From Phocaeicola dorei (GTDB lineage Bacteria > Bacteroidota > Bacteroidia > Bacteroidales > Bacteroidaceae), in NCBI RefSeq assembly GCF_013009555.1, contig NZ_CP046176.1, positions 1,767,501 to 1,831,500 of the forward strand: a DNA stretch of 64,000 nucleotides, read 5' to 3'. The notes beneath the pieces are model-generated. The model was not told the origin of the DNA and did not search any database. It saw only the letters and a list, made by a program, of their open reading frames with translations. This document shows positions 45,788 to 55,245 of this stretch, piece by piece (position 1 is the first letter of the stretch; each line of letters begins with the position of its first letter). The position numbers were made by a program, and so were the translations under genes.

Positions 45788-46602
45788 TCTTTTTTATTTG
45801 CGGCGGCAGGTTGTATCAGGCTTTCTTCCTCTGCTTCCGGTATTTCACTCCATGGCAGTCTGGCTTCAATAAACTGTGGAATCTTTGAAAGAATTTTGCC
45901 TTTCAGCGCCGAGATGGGTTTTATTCCGTGACTTTTATACATTCTCAAGTCCTCCGCCCATTTCAGTTTGCTTTTTCCTGCATCAGTAGAAAGTCCCCCC
46001 ATTCTCATTTTCACGATGTATTTGTTCAGGTAATATACTTTCAGGTTGGCTTCATACAGATAGCGCACCAGCAAATCCGAGTCGGCGGCTATCTTATAAC
46101 TTTCGTCGTAAAGTCCCCATTTATCCATGCACTCCTTCTTTATATAGACAGTGGGGTGGAGTGGGAGCCATCCGTTTTTTACATTCTCTTTACTGTACCG
46201 TCCGCTTATCCAGTTTCGTATCATCTGGTTGGTGTCGTCATAATCTACAAAGACTCCGTTGCCATATATCATATCCGCATCTTGTTCCTCGAATGTTTTC
46301 ACTATGTCGGAGATGGTGTGAGATGAAAACAGGAAATCGTCGGAGTGAATCAGACCGATAATATCTCCTGTTGCTGCACGTATTCCTTTGTTGATCGCTT
46401 CATACATACCTTTATCCGGTTCGGAAATAATTGTATCTATCCCGTTTTTATATTCATTGATGACAGCCAACGAGTTATCTTTCGAAGCTCCGTCCACCAC
46501 AATGTATTCTATGTAGGGATAATCCTGTTCCAGCACACTTTCTATTGCTCCACGAATGGTGGCTTCCCGGTTGTAGCAGGAAGTGATAATTGAAACTTTC
46601 AT
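45784..46602 (-). CDS. Family 2 glycosyltransferase
   Basis: 272-residue soluble GT2 of the WcaA/ExoO kind. GT-A signatures: VSIITSCYNREATIRGAIES at the start, YIVVDGASKDNSL (about 33-45), and IGLIHSDDFLF (about 77-87), where the DD pair is the metal site. No membrane segments. First gene beyond the AT-rich cassette: its base composition is closer to the rest of the genome than to the genes upstream of it. Couples by four bases to the YjbH part. Confidence 0.88.
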   Translation of the reverse strand: MKVSIITSCYNREATIRGAIESVLEQDYPYIEYIVVDGASKDNSLAVINEYKNGIDTIISEPDKGMYEAINKGIRAATGDIIGLIHSDDFLFSSHTISDIVKTFEEQDADMIYGNGVFVDYDDTNQMIRNWISGRYSKENVKNGWLPLHPTVYIKKECMDKWGLYDESYKIAADSDLLVRYLYEANLKVYYLNKYIVKMRMGGLSTDAGKSKLKWAEDLRMYKSHGIKPISALKGKILSKIPQFIEARLPWSEIPEAEEESLIQPAAANKKE

Positions 46603-46627
46603 AGATTTTATATTTGGATTAAAAATT

Positions 46628-47101
46628 TCAGATGGAAGAAAACCATTCTTTTAATTTTTGATTAATCAGCTTTTCAGCATTTCCTTTTTTTATTTGTTGG
46701 AAGTCAAAAGAATAGGCTTCTTTTATTTTTTGTGGTAAATCTTTTTCATCAAAAACACCGATTACACACCCCAGTTTATCCAGTTTTCTGATAAGTTGAA
46801 ATTGGTCGTGGATATGTTCTGTTTTGTCGTGCCGAGGAATAACTACAATTCGTTTTTTTTGTTCCATAGCTTCAGATATTGCTCCCCATCCACCTTGCAA
46901 TATTAGAATATCTGCAGATTTAATATATTGCTGCATTTCATCTTTAGTACAGAAGTCAAAAGCTTTTGCATGGCGATAATTAAAATGAGTATATCCTGTC
47001 TGTACTATCACTTCTTCTTGAGTGGTAGCAGCCCACTCGTCTATGGCTTCGGCCATGCGAACAAAAGCCATGTCCATTGTTCCTAAACTAGCAAATATCA
47101 T
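46628..47101 (-). CDS. PssE/Alg13-like glycosyltransferase catalytic subunit
   Basis: Alg13-like C-terminal GT28 fold: MIFASLGTMDMAFVRM at the start and the nucleotide-sugar site ADILILQGGWGAISEAMEQ (about 84-102) with IVVIPRHDKTEHIHDQFQL. In Alg13/Alg14 and PssE/PssD pairs this subunit binds the UDP-sugar while the partner anchors it at the membrane. The ATG at 47101 is chosen because it overlaps the stop of the pssD-like gene as ATGA; an ATG five codons upstream is unlikely. Confidence 0.85.
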   Translation of the reverse strand: MIFASLGTMDMAFVRMAEAIDEWAATTQEEVIVQTGYTHFNYRHAKAFDFCTKDEMQQYIKSADILILQGGWGAISEAMEQKKRIVVIPRHDKTEHIHDQFQLIRKLDKLGCVIGVFDEKDLPQKIKEAYSFDFQQIKKGNAEKLINQKLKEWFSSI

Positions 47102-47565
47102 AATACACCACAACAAATAGCGTTAGGAAATATAGTTTTCATTTCTTCCCATTGAACGAGAAATAGATCTGTATATTTTTCTATCCATATAGGGGTTTTG
47201 GATGCGTGCGTTACATCTGCAGCTGAGTTGATAAAGATCACTTTGGATTTTAGTAGCTTTTTTGCAAAGAAAACAGTAGGTACAGCTACTCCTGCTCCCG
47301 TTGTTATGATTACATTTGGGCGTTTTATTAATACCCAAAATATGGCCTGTATGCAATTTATGATTAAACTCCATTTCTTAGCAGGTTGAAAATTTACTAG
47401 GAACACATGTTCTTTGTCTTTCATGAATGCTTTTGTAGAAGTTGTTTTTAAAGTGAGCCAATAACAATTCCAATTATTGGGAATATCTCCAATAGCTAAT
47501 TGTAACTCTCTTAAATGTCCTCCTGCTGAGCAGGCAAGACATATTTTGGGCTTGTGAACAGACAT
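47098..47565 (-). CDS. PssD/Alg14-like glycosyltransferase membrane subunit
   Basis: 155 residues: KICLACSAGGHLRELQLAI (about 6-24) is the Alg14 start, followed by a monotopic hydrophobic region IINCIQAIFWVLIKRPNVII (about 67-86) and GAGVAVPTVFFAKKL. Together with the following PssE-like protein it forms a split inverting glycosyltransferase, probably adding the second sugar (often glucuronate in PssDE) to the lipid carrier. Sugar specificity is inference. Confidence 0.85.
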   Translation of the reverse strand: MSVHKPKICLACSAGGHLRELQLAIGDIPNNWNCYWLTLKTTSTKAFMKDKEHVFLVNFQPAKKWSLIINCIQAIFWVLIKRPNVIITTGAGVAVPTVFFAKKLLKSKVIFINSAADVTHASKTPIWIEKYTDLFLVQWEEMKTIFPNAICCGVL

Positions 47566-47571
47566 ATTCGA

Positions 47572-48138
47572 TTAATGTTTCAGTATTCTTTTTTTTATAT
47601 ATTTAGCTGGATTTCCTGCATAAACTCCCCACGGCTCTGCGTCTTTTACCATTACTGTACCTGCGCCTATCACAGCACCTTCCCCAATCTTTATATCAGG
47701 ACCGATGAATGTATTAGCGCAAATCCATGTTTGATTACCTATACGGATTTCGGGGCGTAGTAGAGGAAGAGCTGGATCGGTATAGTCATGTGTGCCTGCA
47801 CATACATGGACCCGATGGCTGACAGTAGCTTTTTTTCCTATTGTTACTTTACCTAAATTATAGATTAGGGTTTCTTCTCCAATGGCACTCCAATCGCCTA
47901 TTTCCAGATTCCATGGGAACCAGATGACGGTGGAGGAGTAGATATGGACATGTCTTCCTATTTTAGCTCCGAATAGGCGTAGTATCGTATTTCTGTATCC
48001 GAAAGCTATACGGGGAGAATTACGGAAAAAGAATTTTCCGAATGTCCACAGTATACGTTTTACGTAGATCCATTTGGAGTAGTTTAGGTGGTTACGGTTT
48101 TCTGCTATATTCAGCTCTGTTTTACTATTCATATACAA
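47572..48138 (-). CDS. WcaF-like sugar O-acetyltransferase
   Basis: 188-residue left-handed beta-helix acetyltransferase of the colanic-acid WcaF/LacA type. N-terminal helical part (YVKRILWTFGKFFFRNSPRI), hexapeptide coils (ATVSHRVHVCAGTHDYTDPA, IRIGNQTWICANTFIGPDIK, IGEGAVIGAGTVMVKDAEPW) and the typical GVYAGNPAKYIKKR end. Uses acetyl-CoA. Overlaps the upstream GT4 gene by 14 bases; an ATG two codons in (48132) is an equally good start. Confidence 0.87.
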   Translation of the reverse strand: MYMNSKTELNIAENRNHLNYSKWIYVKRILWTFGKFFFRNSPRIAFGYRNTILRLFGAKIGRHVHIYSSTVIWFPWNLEIGDWSAIGEETLIYNLGKVTIGKKATVSHRVHVCAGTHDYTDPALPLLRPEIRIGNQTWICANTFIGPDIKIGEGAVIGAGTVMVKDAEPWGVYAGNPAKYIKKRILKH

Positions 48139-49270
48139 AATCGGGTTTTTCTCCTTGATTAGTTAACCATTTATATAGCATTATCATTTTTTGAGCTGAT
48201 GCATCCCATGTAAAGTTTTCACTTACTAATTTATATCCTCTATTTCCCATGCTAATACGTTCTTCGTCACTCATATTAAAAAGAGTTTGAAGCCCTTGTT
48301 TAATAGATGATACATTATCTTCTATTCTGATGGCTGCATTTGCTTCAAAACCTTCAGGTATATTGCATTGTGGAGTCATTACTACAGGAAGTTTCCATGA
48401 CCATGCTTCAAGTATAGTCATAGGAAGCCCTTCTCCATGTGAAGGCAAGATGTAAGCATCTGCGTTTGCGTACATCTTTATTTTATCTTCTCCAAATAAT
48501 CCTCCATGGAATGTTACAATCTCTTTTAAATTGTTGGAATGAACTATATGCTCCAGTTTTGTTTGGCAATTTTCATGATCCCAACCTACTATATCAATGA
48601 TCCAATTGTTAAAGATATTAGGATTTTCTTTTTTTAAGGTGGCTATTGCTTGTAGTAAAATATCGATTCCTTTTTTAGGATGCAATCTTCCTAAATATAG
48701 TAAATGATAATTTGAATCTGGCTTTACGTATTTCTTTGTGGTTTTAGGAAGATTTATTCCATTAGGTATAATAGCTATGGGTTGTTTTAAACCATAAGCA
48801 CGAATATCTTCCAATTCTTTTTGGCATAAAGCATGATAACAATTGACTGATTCTAGACCCTTTTGGAAAAATAGATGAGAAATGATCCTTTTAATTTTTC
48901 CTTGGGTAGATATAATATAAGGGTCTAGCATTCCATGAGGAGAGCAAATTATAGGGGCGGTATGATATTTACTCCATATTCCCATTAATATATGTGGATA
49001 ACGCCAAAGTGCTTCCATATGCAAGATATCAGCATTGGTTGCTATCATATAACGTTTCATTTGACGTGAATATAGCAAAGGACCAGCTTTAAATAATTGT
49101 ATGGGAATATTTTTCCATGATGAAATATCTTCATCAATGTGTTTGTCTGAAAAAGATATTATTTTTAAGTTGTGCTTATGAAAAGTTTTGTTTGTAAATA
49201 AATCTTTTACAGCATCAAATACCCCTCCAGCTGTCCGGGTTATAGAATATGTACAAATTAAAATGTTCAT
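48125..49270 (-). CDS. Family 4 glycosyltransferase
   Basis: 381-residue GT-B fold retaining glycosyltransferase. N-terminal domain starts NILICTYSITRTAGGVFDAV; the C-terminal nucleotide-sugar domain holds LLYLGRLHPKKGIDILLQAI (about 189-208) and the GT4 signature YILPSHGEGLPMTILEAWSW (about 291-310, E-x7-E pattern). Cytosolic face of the membrane. Its start codon is directly adjacent to the stop of the pyruvyl transferase gene. Confidence 0.9.
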   Translation of the reverse strand: MNILICTYSITRTAGGVFDAVKDLFTNKTFHKHNLKIISFSDKHIDEDISSWKNIPIQLFKAGPLLYSRQMKRYMIATNADILHMEALWRYPHILMGIWSKYHTAPIICSPHGMLDPYIISTQGKIKRIISHLFFQKGLESVNCYHALCQKELEDIRAYGLKQPIAIIPNGINLPKTTKKYVKPDSNYHLLYLGRLHPKKGIDILLQAIATLKKENPNIFNNWIIDIVGWDHENCQTKLEHIVHSNNLKEIVTFHGGLFGEDKIKMYANADAYILPSHGEGLPMTILEAWSWKLPVVMTPQCNIPEGFEANAAIRIEDNVSSIKQGLQTLFNMSDEERISMGNRGYKLVSENFTWDASAQKMIMLYKWLTNQGEKPDFVYE

Positions 49271-50386
49271 TTATGAATTAGATTGTGAAGCTAAAACGTT
49301 ACTTATATATTTATACGATTGTTCTTTTATAGATTCAATAAGTGGTGTAACTTTATTGTAGTTTATTTCAGTGGCATTATTGATGTCTTCTATACTTGTT
49401 ATAAATCTATTTCTTATCTCTAATGAGGATAATAAGTTTTCCATTCTTGAGTTTACTTTTTGATGTGTTCTAGGTACTACATAGAATTGTCGGTTCATAA
49501 TTATTGAAAATGCTGAGCAGTGGAAAGAGTTTGTTATTACTATGTCTGCTTTAGCTATGAGCCCGATAAATTCTGTAGGACCTGCGTATCTTTCTTGGTA
49601 ATCAGCATAAGTTCTAGGGTATAAGTCTTTAAAAGCAACAATTTTTTTCCCACTTTTTTTAGAAAGATATAATGCTATTTTTTTTATTGTTGCATTGTTT
49701 TCTTGGTCATAAACCAAAATATAGTTGTTATAAATAGGTAAAGTAGCAAGTTGCATCCATTGATTTGATGATAGGAGAAAAACAGGATCAACGACATGTA
49801 CCCCTTTCTTGATACCTAAATTATATAATATTTTTAATCCACTGTTTTCTCTTACTGAAATATAGTTCAACTTATTAATTTGTGATTTGACAAATGATTC
49901 ATGTTCTTTAGGAATTTGAGAAATAGAAAAACTGGCTGCGTATGATGCACGTGTTGCTTTCATGGGAGCAAAATCGCAATAAAAAGCTGGATCTAATCCA
50001 TTTTTTATTTGTGTATTCCAAATTTGGTCACTACCACAAAAATATATGTCAGCTTCTGGTGGATTGTTTAGAAGTTCTTGAAAGGAATTATATCGTTGTG
50101 TTAAATGTAAATATTTACGTGTGTATTTGTCAAATTTTTTGCGGCTTTTTGATTGCATGATTCTTATGGGAATGACATAACAATAAAAAGCACATTTTAT
50201 AAATATATTGCGATTCCATTTTGGACCGATTGCCCAAAGACTAAGGTTTTTTCTGATGTAATCAGGCATATAATCTATAATTTCTACTTGGTGTCCTTGA
50301 GATGTAAGATATGTCATTAAGGCATATGCTTGTAATGAAGCTCCGAAATTATAGACATTATGACAAGTAATTGTTTTGATTTTCAT
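49271..50386 (-). CDS. Polysaccharide pyruvyl transferase family protein
   Basis: 371-residue member of PF04230. N-terminal TCHNVYNFGASLQAYALMTYL (about 7-27; shown as VYNFGASLQAYALM) and mid-protein YFCGSDQIWNTQIKNG (about 115-130) plus IVITNSFHCSAFSIIM (about 279-294) are family hallmarks. Such enzymes add ketal-pyruvate from phosphoenolpyruvate, or act otherwise on capsule sugars. Immediately coupled (one-base overlap) to the FrhB-like gene, a pairing seen in many Bacteroides capsule loci. Confidence 0.88.
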   Translation of the reverse strand: MKIKTITCHNVYNFGASLQAYALMTYLTSQGHQVEIIDYMPDYIRKNLSLWAIGPKWNRNIFIKCAFYCYVIPIRIMQSKSRKKFDKYTRKYLHLTQRYNSFQELLNNPPEADIYFCGSDQIWNTQIKNGLDPAFYCDFAPMKATRASYAASFSISQIPKEHESFVKSQINKLNYISVRENSGLKILYNLGIKKGVHVVDPVFLLSSNQWMQLATLPIYNNYILVYDQENNATIKKIALYLSKKSGKKIVAFKDLYPRTYADYQERYAGPTEFIGLIAKADIVITNSFHCSAFSIIMNRQFYVVPRTHQKVNSRMENLLSSLEIRNRFITSIEDINNATEINYNKVTPLIESIKEQSYKYISNVLASQSNS

Positions 50387-51504
50387 TATTTGTTATGTTT
50401 GAGATAATATTTGATTTTCATTGCTAATATTTTATCAGGTAAAGCAAAAAATAAAGAATATTTGTATCCAAAATGTGGATATAATGTTCTAAATACATTG
50501 TATCTTATGCTTTTTTTGATAGGATGATTTAGTGGCTCATTAGCATCAAGTGCTTCTTTATAAGGGCGTTCTTCCGAATATAGAGAATCAGAACATAAAT
50601 TAAAAAGTGTATTACCTGCATTTGTATTGATTAATACCAATGACACCCCTTTATTTATATCTGTAATTTTAGTTGATTTTAATCCCCAAAAATCTCCGAT
50701 GGTCATATCTGCATTCCTTTCTTTTCTTGCAAAATGACAAGAAAGACAAGAAGGTCGGTACGTAATTCCGTTAAAAAAACCCTTCATATAGAGATCATTA
50801 CTAAGAGGACGCTGATAGCTAGGTAATATTTGATTATCTTCTATTAGTGAGAAATTGTATTGTGAATTGCTGCGAAAATTAATTTGTTTGATACGTTTTT
50901 TGAGGATATTTGAAGGAATACTTTCCTTTAAAAATTTGCATGAAGGAACTCCATGGCATATTAACTCTACAGTAAATAAATTAGGATGTTTGGAAAAACG
51001 TGCTTTTATGCCAGCTATTTGGCAAGGAGTGCCAATAAAAAGTACATTCTTTTGAGTTTTTAAATCTTCATCTATTTTGGTATATGTTTCATGAATTTCG
51101 CTTTGAACATATTTAGACCCTCTTAAACGAAGAATATTTTCAATAGTTGTACATCTAATGTGGCAGATGTTGAAAGGAGGAGTAAAAGCGCATCCGTAAA
51201 TTATACCATTGTTTTTAATGAATTCTTGAGCTAATAAAGTACCTATTCCACCAGAAGTGCTTTCTATTCGTTTTTTTTCATCTTTCCAATAGCAAGCTAT
51301 TATTTTTTCGGGAATTTTGTATTCTTGTTTATGTAGCAAAGGACATTTTTTTTCACACAAATTGCATTCAATACACTTATTATGATCTATTTTAGGATAT
51401 AAAAATCCATATATATCTTTTTCCATTGTGATTGCATGCTGTGGACATACAGCAAAACAAGTTGCACATCCTGTACATTCTTTATAAGAACATAATGTTG
51501 GCAT
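50386..51504 (-). CDS. Coenzyme F420 hydrogenase/dehydrogenase beta-subunit-like protein
   Basis: 372 residues with an N-terminal two-cluster ferredoxin domain (CTGCATCFAVCP at about 10-21 and CIECNLCEKKCP at about 40-51) followed by the FrhB-type flavin domain (STSGGIGTLLAQEFI, FIGTPCQIAGIKA, GDFWGLK). Bacteroides lacks F420, so the cofactor must differ, presumably FAD. In capsule loci the partner is a PF04230 protein; the chemistry of the pair is unknown to me. Very AT-rich. Confidence 0.85.
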   Translation of the reverse strand: MPTLCSYKECTGCATCFAVCPQHAITMEKDIYGFLYPKIDHNKCIECNLCEKKCPLLHKQEYKIPEKIIACYWKDEKKRIESTSGGIGTLLAQEFIKNNGIIYGCAFTPPFNICHIRCTTIENILRLRGSKYVQSEIHETYTKIDEDLKTQKNVLFIGTPCQIAGIKARFSKHPNLFTVELICHGVPSCKFLKESIPSNILKKRIKQINFRSNSQYNFSLIEDNQILPSYQRPLSNDLYMKGFFNGITYRPSCLSCHFARKERNADMTIGDFWGLKSTKITDINKGVSLVLINTNAGNTLFNLCSDSLYSEERPYKEALDANEPLNHPIKKSIRYNVFRTLYPHFGYKYSLFFALPDKILAMKIKYYLKHNK

Positions 51505-51512
51505 AGAAATAT

Positions 51513-52727
51513 TTAGATAGATTTAAAAATAGAAATTAAGCGTTTCTCATATGTTTCAGGTGTTAATGCTTGAGAATATTGAAAAGTTTTTAGTGAAAGT
51601 TGGTCTCTATATTTGCTGTTCTCTAAAATAGAGGTAACACTATCTACAATAGCATTAACATTTTGTATTGGTATGTATATAGCAGGGAAAGCTTCTAAGT
51701 CAGTTCCGGCGCATTCTGTTGTAATAATGGGGCAACCACAACTTGCAGCTTCAATAACAGTTCCTGCAAAACCTTCTGAAAGTGTAGGAAATACATAGGC
51801 TTCCGCTGTTCTATATTCTTCTTTTAATTCAGAACTTGTAAGAGTACCTATAAAATTTAAATCTTTGAAAACTGCTATGTCTTTGTATTTATTATCAATA
51901 GAACCTATAATTCTAAAATCTAAATCTGTATATTTTTGTTTTAATATTGTCGCTGCTTTTGCACAATATATTAATCCTTTCCTTACAGGATCATTACCAA
52001 CCCAAATAATTTTATGTTTTATAGGACGATAATTATAATTTGTTTCTTGGATACTGGTAGGATAGGGTAATAAGAATGCTTTTTTAGGATTAAATTCGGG
52101 ATATGCCATCATTGCCTTTAATACGTATTTTGATGGAACTGTATAATAATCGGCAGTTTGTAACATTTGGCTTACATATTTTTCTCTTATGGCAATACGA
52201 TCCTCATATTGTTTCTTTATTCCACGTATGCAAGAGTATTCTGGATATTTGTTTACTTCATTTAATAGGAAATTGAAAGAAATAGGATTTTCGTATATGT
52301 CTACAACAACAGTTTTGCCTTGTTTTTTAGCGTATTTGATAAACCCTAAATTTTCATAATACATATTATAAATGCAATCGGCTTCATTTATGATTTTTTT
52401 GTGTTTGCAAAAAAAATGATCTAATGTGAAATATAAAATTTCATTTAGTAATTCAGTATTTACATTTTTTTTTAATAATAGTTTTAAGGTTGGTTTGTCT
52501 GATGCTTTGATATATGACTGGGGTATTTGAGGGAGTCTTAAACATAAACGCTTAAAAATTGTTTTTTTGATACCTAGTCTTATGAATAAGTAGGATAGTT
52601 TGCCTAAAAAAGTATATCTATATGAATCAGTGAATAAGGCCTTCAGTATATTATTTTCGTAGAAGGTTTTAGGGATTGTATATCGGTGCCTAGCGCCAAT
52701 CTGTGATACTATTATATTTTTTGCCAT
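51513..52727 (-). CDS. Family 4 glycosyltransferase
   Basis: 404-residue GT-B enzyme. The acceptor domain is unusual in its N-terminus (IIVSQIGARHRYTIPKTFYE); the donor domain has KIIWVGNDPVRKGLIYCAKA (about 233-252) and the signature AYVFPTLSEGFAGTVIEAAS (about 304-323, E-x7-E), CGCPIITTECAG. Cytosolic; the linkage is unpredictable. Eight bases upstream of the FrhB-like gene and in the AT-rich cassette. Confidence 0.86.
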   Translation of the reverse strand: MAKNIIVSQIGARHRYTIPKTFYENNILKALFTDSYRYTFLGKLSYLFIRLGIKKTIFKRLCLRLPQIPQSYIKASDKPTLKLLLKKNVNTELLNEILYFTLDHFFCKHKKIINEADCIYNMYYENLGFIKYAKKQGKTVVVDIYENPISFNFLLNEVNKYPEYSCIRGIKKQYEDRIAIREKYVSQMLQTADYYTVPSKYVLKAMMAYPEFNPKKAFLLPYPTSIQETNYNYRPIKHKIIWVGNDPVRKGLIYCAKAATILKQKYTDLDFRIIGSIDNKYKDIAVFKDLNFIGTLTSSELKEEYRTAEAYVFPTLSEGFAGTVIEAASCGCPIITTECAGTDLEAFPAIYIPIQNVNAIVDSVTSILENSKYRDQLSLKTFQYSQALTPETYEKRLISIFKSI

Positions 52728-52739
52728 AATATAAAAAGA

Positions 52740-53999
52740 TTAAACAATGAATTTGGTACTTGCTTTTATTTTTTTACGTTCAATAGAATAGTAGCTTAGT
52801 GGATAAATAATAAGGAAAATAAAAATTAATCGTGTATATAAATAGTCTACTCCATGAGTAAAAATTAGTGGTACGGTAGCTATAATTGACAGATAAATGA
52901 ATAGACATATTTGAGACTTACATATTCTTCGCCAAAAATATCCATATAAATATCCGATAATTCCAAATAGGAAGAACCCTAAATAGGAGAAACATTTGAA
53001 GGCTGAATAATACCCTGTCATGGTTGTAATGTTGTATGTTAATTTTTGAATTGTAGATTTATCATTTACTATGTTTAACTTTAAATTCTCTTTAGCTTCT
53101 TCCCCTACTAATCTTCGGGGAATATAGTTTTGTATAAAAGTATCCCATATACTTGTACCATAATCCATTTGTCCTGTTTCTTTTAGATACCTTATTCCCT
53201 TTGCTGCATTTCCTAAATCCATTCCGACTGTGATGTCTTTTTGTATAAAAGAAGTTTTGAATGCTTCCCATAAAACTAGTTCTTGGGTGGGATTATTTTC
53301 ATTGTTGGAATTTCCTACTAAGATATGTCTTATGACTGTTATACTAGCATTTAGCATTGCTCCAATTATTAGTATTGTAAATATAGATTTAGAAATAAGT
53401 TTGTGTTTTTGAGGATATTTCATACTAAGGATAAAAGAAATGGTAATGAGAAGAAACAGGCTTTCTCCTCGTGAACCTTTTATGAAGAATGCAAAGTAAA
53501 TAAGAGGAACTAAAGTGCAGATAATGAGTAGATATAGATATTTGCTTTTATTTTTGCGAAAGATGAAAGTAACAATAGCACAAAATGCATATTGAGAAAA
53601 ATTCTTTAGATTTGCTTGTATTACATTATCACTACCTTGAAAAGTGTCATTCCATAGGGTCATTGAATACAAACCAAGTATAGTGAAAATAAATAATATA
53701 TATTTAGACTTTCTATAATTTATGCTTGAAAAGAAACTAGATGTAATTTTTTGCTTTTTTGCAATTTCAAATCCTAAAATAAAAGTAAGGTTACATGTGG
53801 CCATTATTATTCCCAAATCTCGGATAAGATATTTCTCGTAAAAAGGAGAAATATATATAGAGGATAGTTGAGGAAGTAAAACAAATATGCTAGTATAGGC
53901 CATCAAGAAAGGAGCTTGGAAAATGCCAAGTTTCTTCTTGTAATAATAAATTAATATTATTATATTAATTATAAGATATAAATAGAACCAAACACCCAT
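52740..53999 (-). CDS. wzy: Oligosaccharide repeat-unit polymerase (Wzy-like)
   Basis: About 419 residues with ten or more membrane helices (e.g. FYLYLIINIIILIYYY at the N-terminus, LILFIFTILGLYSMTLW mid) and a large periplasmic loop containing RGESLFLLITISFILSM. Polytopic, highly AT-rich and poorly conserved, as is usual of Wzy polymerases that join repeat units in the periplasm. A start 13 codons upstream (54038) would overlap the GT4 gene by 22 bases; the ATG at 53999 is preferred. Assignment is by topology and locus, not by motif. Confidence 0.75.
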   Translation of the reverse strand: MGVWFYLYLIINIIILIYYYKKKLGIFQAPFLMAYTSIFVLLPQLSSIYISPFYEKYLIRDLGIIMATCNLTFILGFEIAKKQKITSSFFSSINYRKSKYILFIFTILGLYSMTLWNDTFQGSDNVIQANLKNFSQYAFCAIVTFIFRKNKSKYLYLLIICTLVPLIYFAFFIKGSRGESLFLLITISFILSMKYPQKHKLISKSIFTILIIGAMLNASITVIRHILVGNSNNENNPTQELVLWEAFKTSFIQKDITVGMDLGNAAKGIRYLKETGQMDYGTSIWDTFIQNYIPRRLVGEEAKENLKLNIVNDKSTIQKLTYNITTMTGYYSAFKCFSYLGFFLFGIIGYLYGYFWRRICKSQICLFIYLSIIATVPLIFTHGVDYLYTRLIFIFLIIYPLSYYSIERKKIKASTKFIV

Positions 54000-54016
54000 A
54001 TTGTACGATAATGAAG

Positions 54017-55123
54017 TTAATGACTTGTGTCGAGCCACGGTGCTATTGCATGTGGAGCAGAGGAGAAGTAATACTGAATGATATGATTGAGATAATCTCC
54101 AATTATGTCTGGATGAATTTTATTATTCGCCCATTTTTGTATGCTTTGTCTATTTTCAATAGATAATGGACCTTCAATAAAAATTTGTTTCATAATTCCA
54201 TTTAATGAACTCAATTTAGATCCATCAAAAACATATCCTAAGTGTGAATCTATTAGTGGAAAAATAGATGCACCACAGTCTTTGCTTACAAGAACTTTGC
54301 ATCCAGATTGCAGTCCTTCGTTAACTACAGCTCCCCAGCCATCGTATAATGAAGGTAATATTAGGTAGTCTGCATTTAACATTGCATTCCGAACCTCTTT
54401 ATAATCTCTTTTACCGTGATAATGTATATTAGTGGAATTTGATATTTTTTTTATAAGTAATTTATCTAATGTCCAAGAACCGTAAATATCAAAAATAAAC
54501 TGTTGGCTAGAATAATTTTGCATGTATTCTACAAAAGGAATTATGTTTTTTCTTTTATCAATGGCACCAACGTAAATAAATCTTATAGTGTTATTTTTTT
54601 TTGTGACTTCTAATTTTGTAGGAAATGTTATGTAGGAAAATTGGAATAATTTGTGTGGTGAAACTAACATTCTTTTGAATGTTCTTTGGGCATTAAGTCC
54701 TGTTAGTCCATAACCTTTAATCTTTTTTCTGTATGTAAAATGTAGATATAAGAACCATTTTATAGCATTTATTTTACCTTTTAAACCTTGAGTTTGGAAA
54801 GATTCTTGTGGCAAAGAAAATACATTATATCCTTTTTGGCATAGAATTTTTAGGGCTTTGTTATTTAGGCTTCCTTGTTTTAGTGCTGAATTAATGTGAA
54901 GAGAATTTTCAGTTTTTCTTTTGGAAATGATTTTATAAATGTCATCTATATTTTCGCATTTAATAAGGTTAACGTTGGCTGATAGGTCTGAAGGAATGCG
55001 TTCTTCTCTTTTTTGCTTAGTTGGAAGAATAATGGCCCAAACTTCATAATATCTTGAAATTGATTTAGCTAGTTCGTAGCAATGGGTGGTTACCCCTCCC
55101 CAAAAAAAAATACTTTTTATCAT
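54017..55123 (-). CDS. Family 4 glycosyltransferase
   Basis: 368 residues. N-terminus SIFFWGGVTTHCYELAKSIS resembles the sugar-acceptor domain of capsule GT4 enzymes; donor domain with TIRFIYVGAIDKRKNIIPFV (about 198-217) and ADYLILPSLYDGWGAVVNEG (about 268-287), a GT4 signature in which the first Glu is replaced by Asp. The gene is AT-rich. A 122-base gap separates it from wzx. Confidence 0.83.
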   Translation of the reverse strand: MIKSIFFWGGVTTHCYELAKSISRYYEVWAIILPTKQKREERIPSDLSANVNLIKCENIDDIYKIISKRKTENSLHINSALKQGSLNNKALKILCQKGYNVFSLPQESFQTQGLKGKINAIKWFLYLHFTYRKKIKGYGLTGLNAQRTFKRMLVSPHKLFQFSYITFPTKLEVTKKNNTIRFIYVGAIDKRKNIIPFVEYMQNYSSQQFIFDIYGSWTLDKLLIKKISNSTNIHYHGKRDYKEVRNAMLNADYLILPSLYDGWGAVVNEGLQSGCKVLVSKDCGASIFPLIDSHLGYVFDGSKLSSLNGIMKQIFIEGPLSIENRQSIQKWANNKIHPDIIGDYLNHIIQYYFSSAPHAIAPWLDTSH

Positions 55124-55245
55124 ATTGTTTTACGGTTTTCTTTGGTTGATATTTTATATATTGTCAGTATATAATGTAATAGATTTATTGTTTGTAGTAT
55201 GATAATTTAAACAACTTTTTATTTATAGTAATAAGTGTAATTCTT

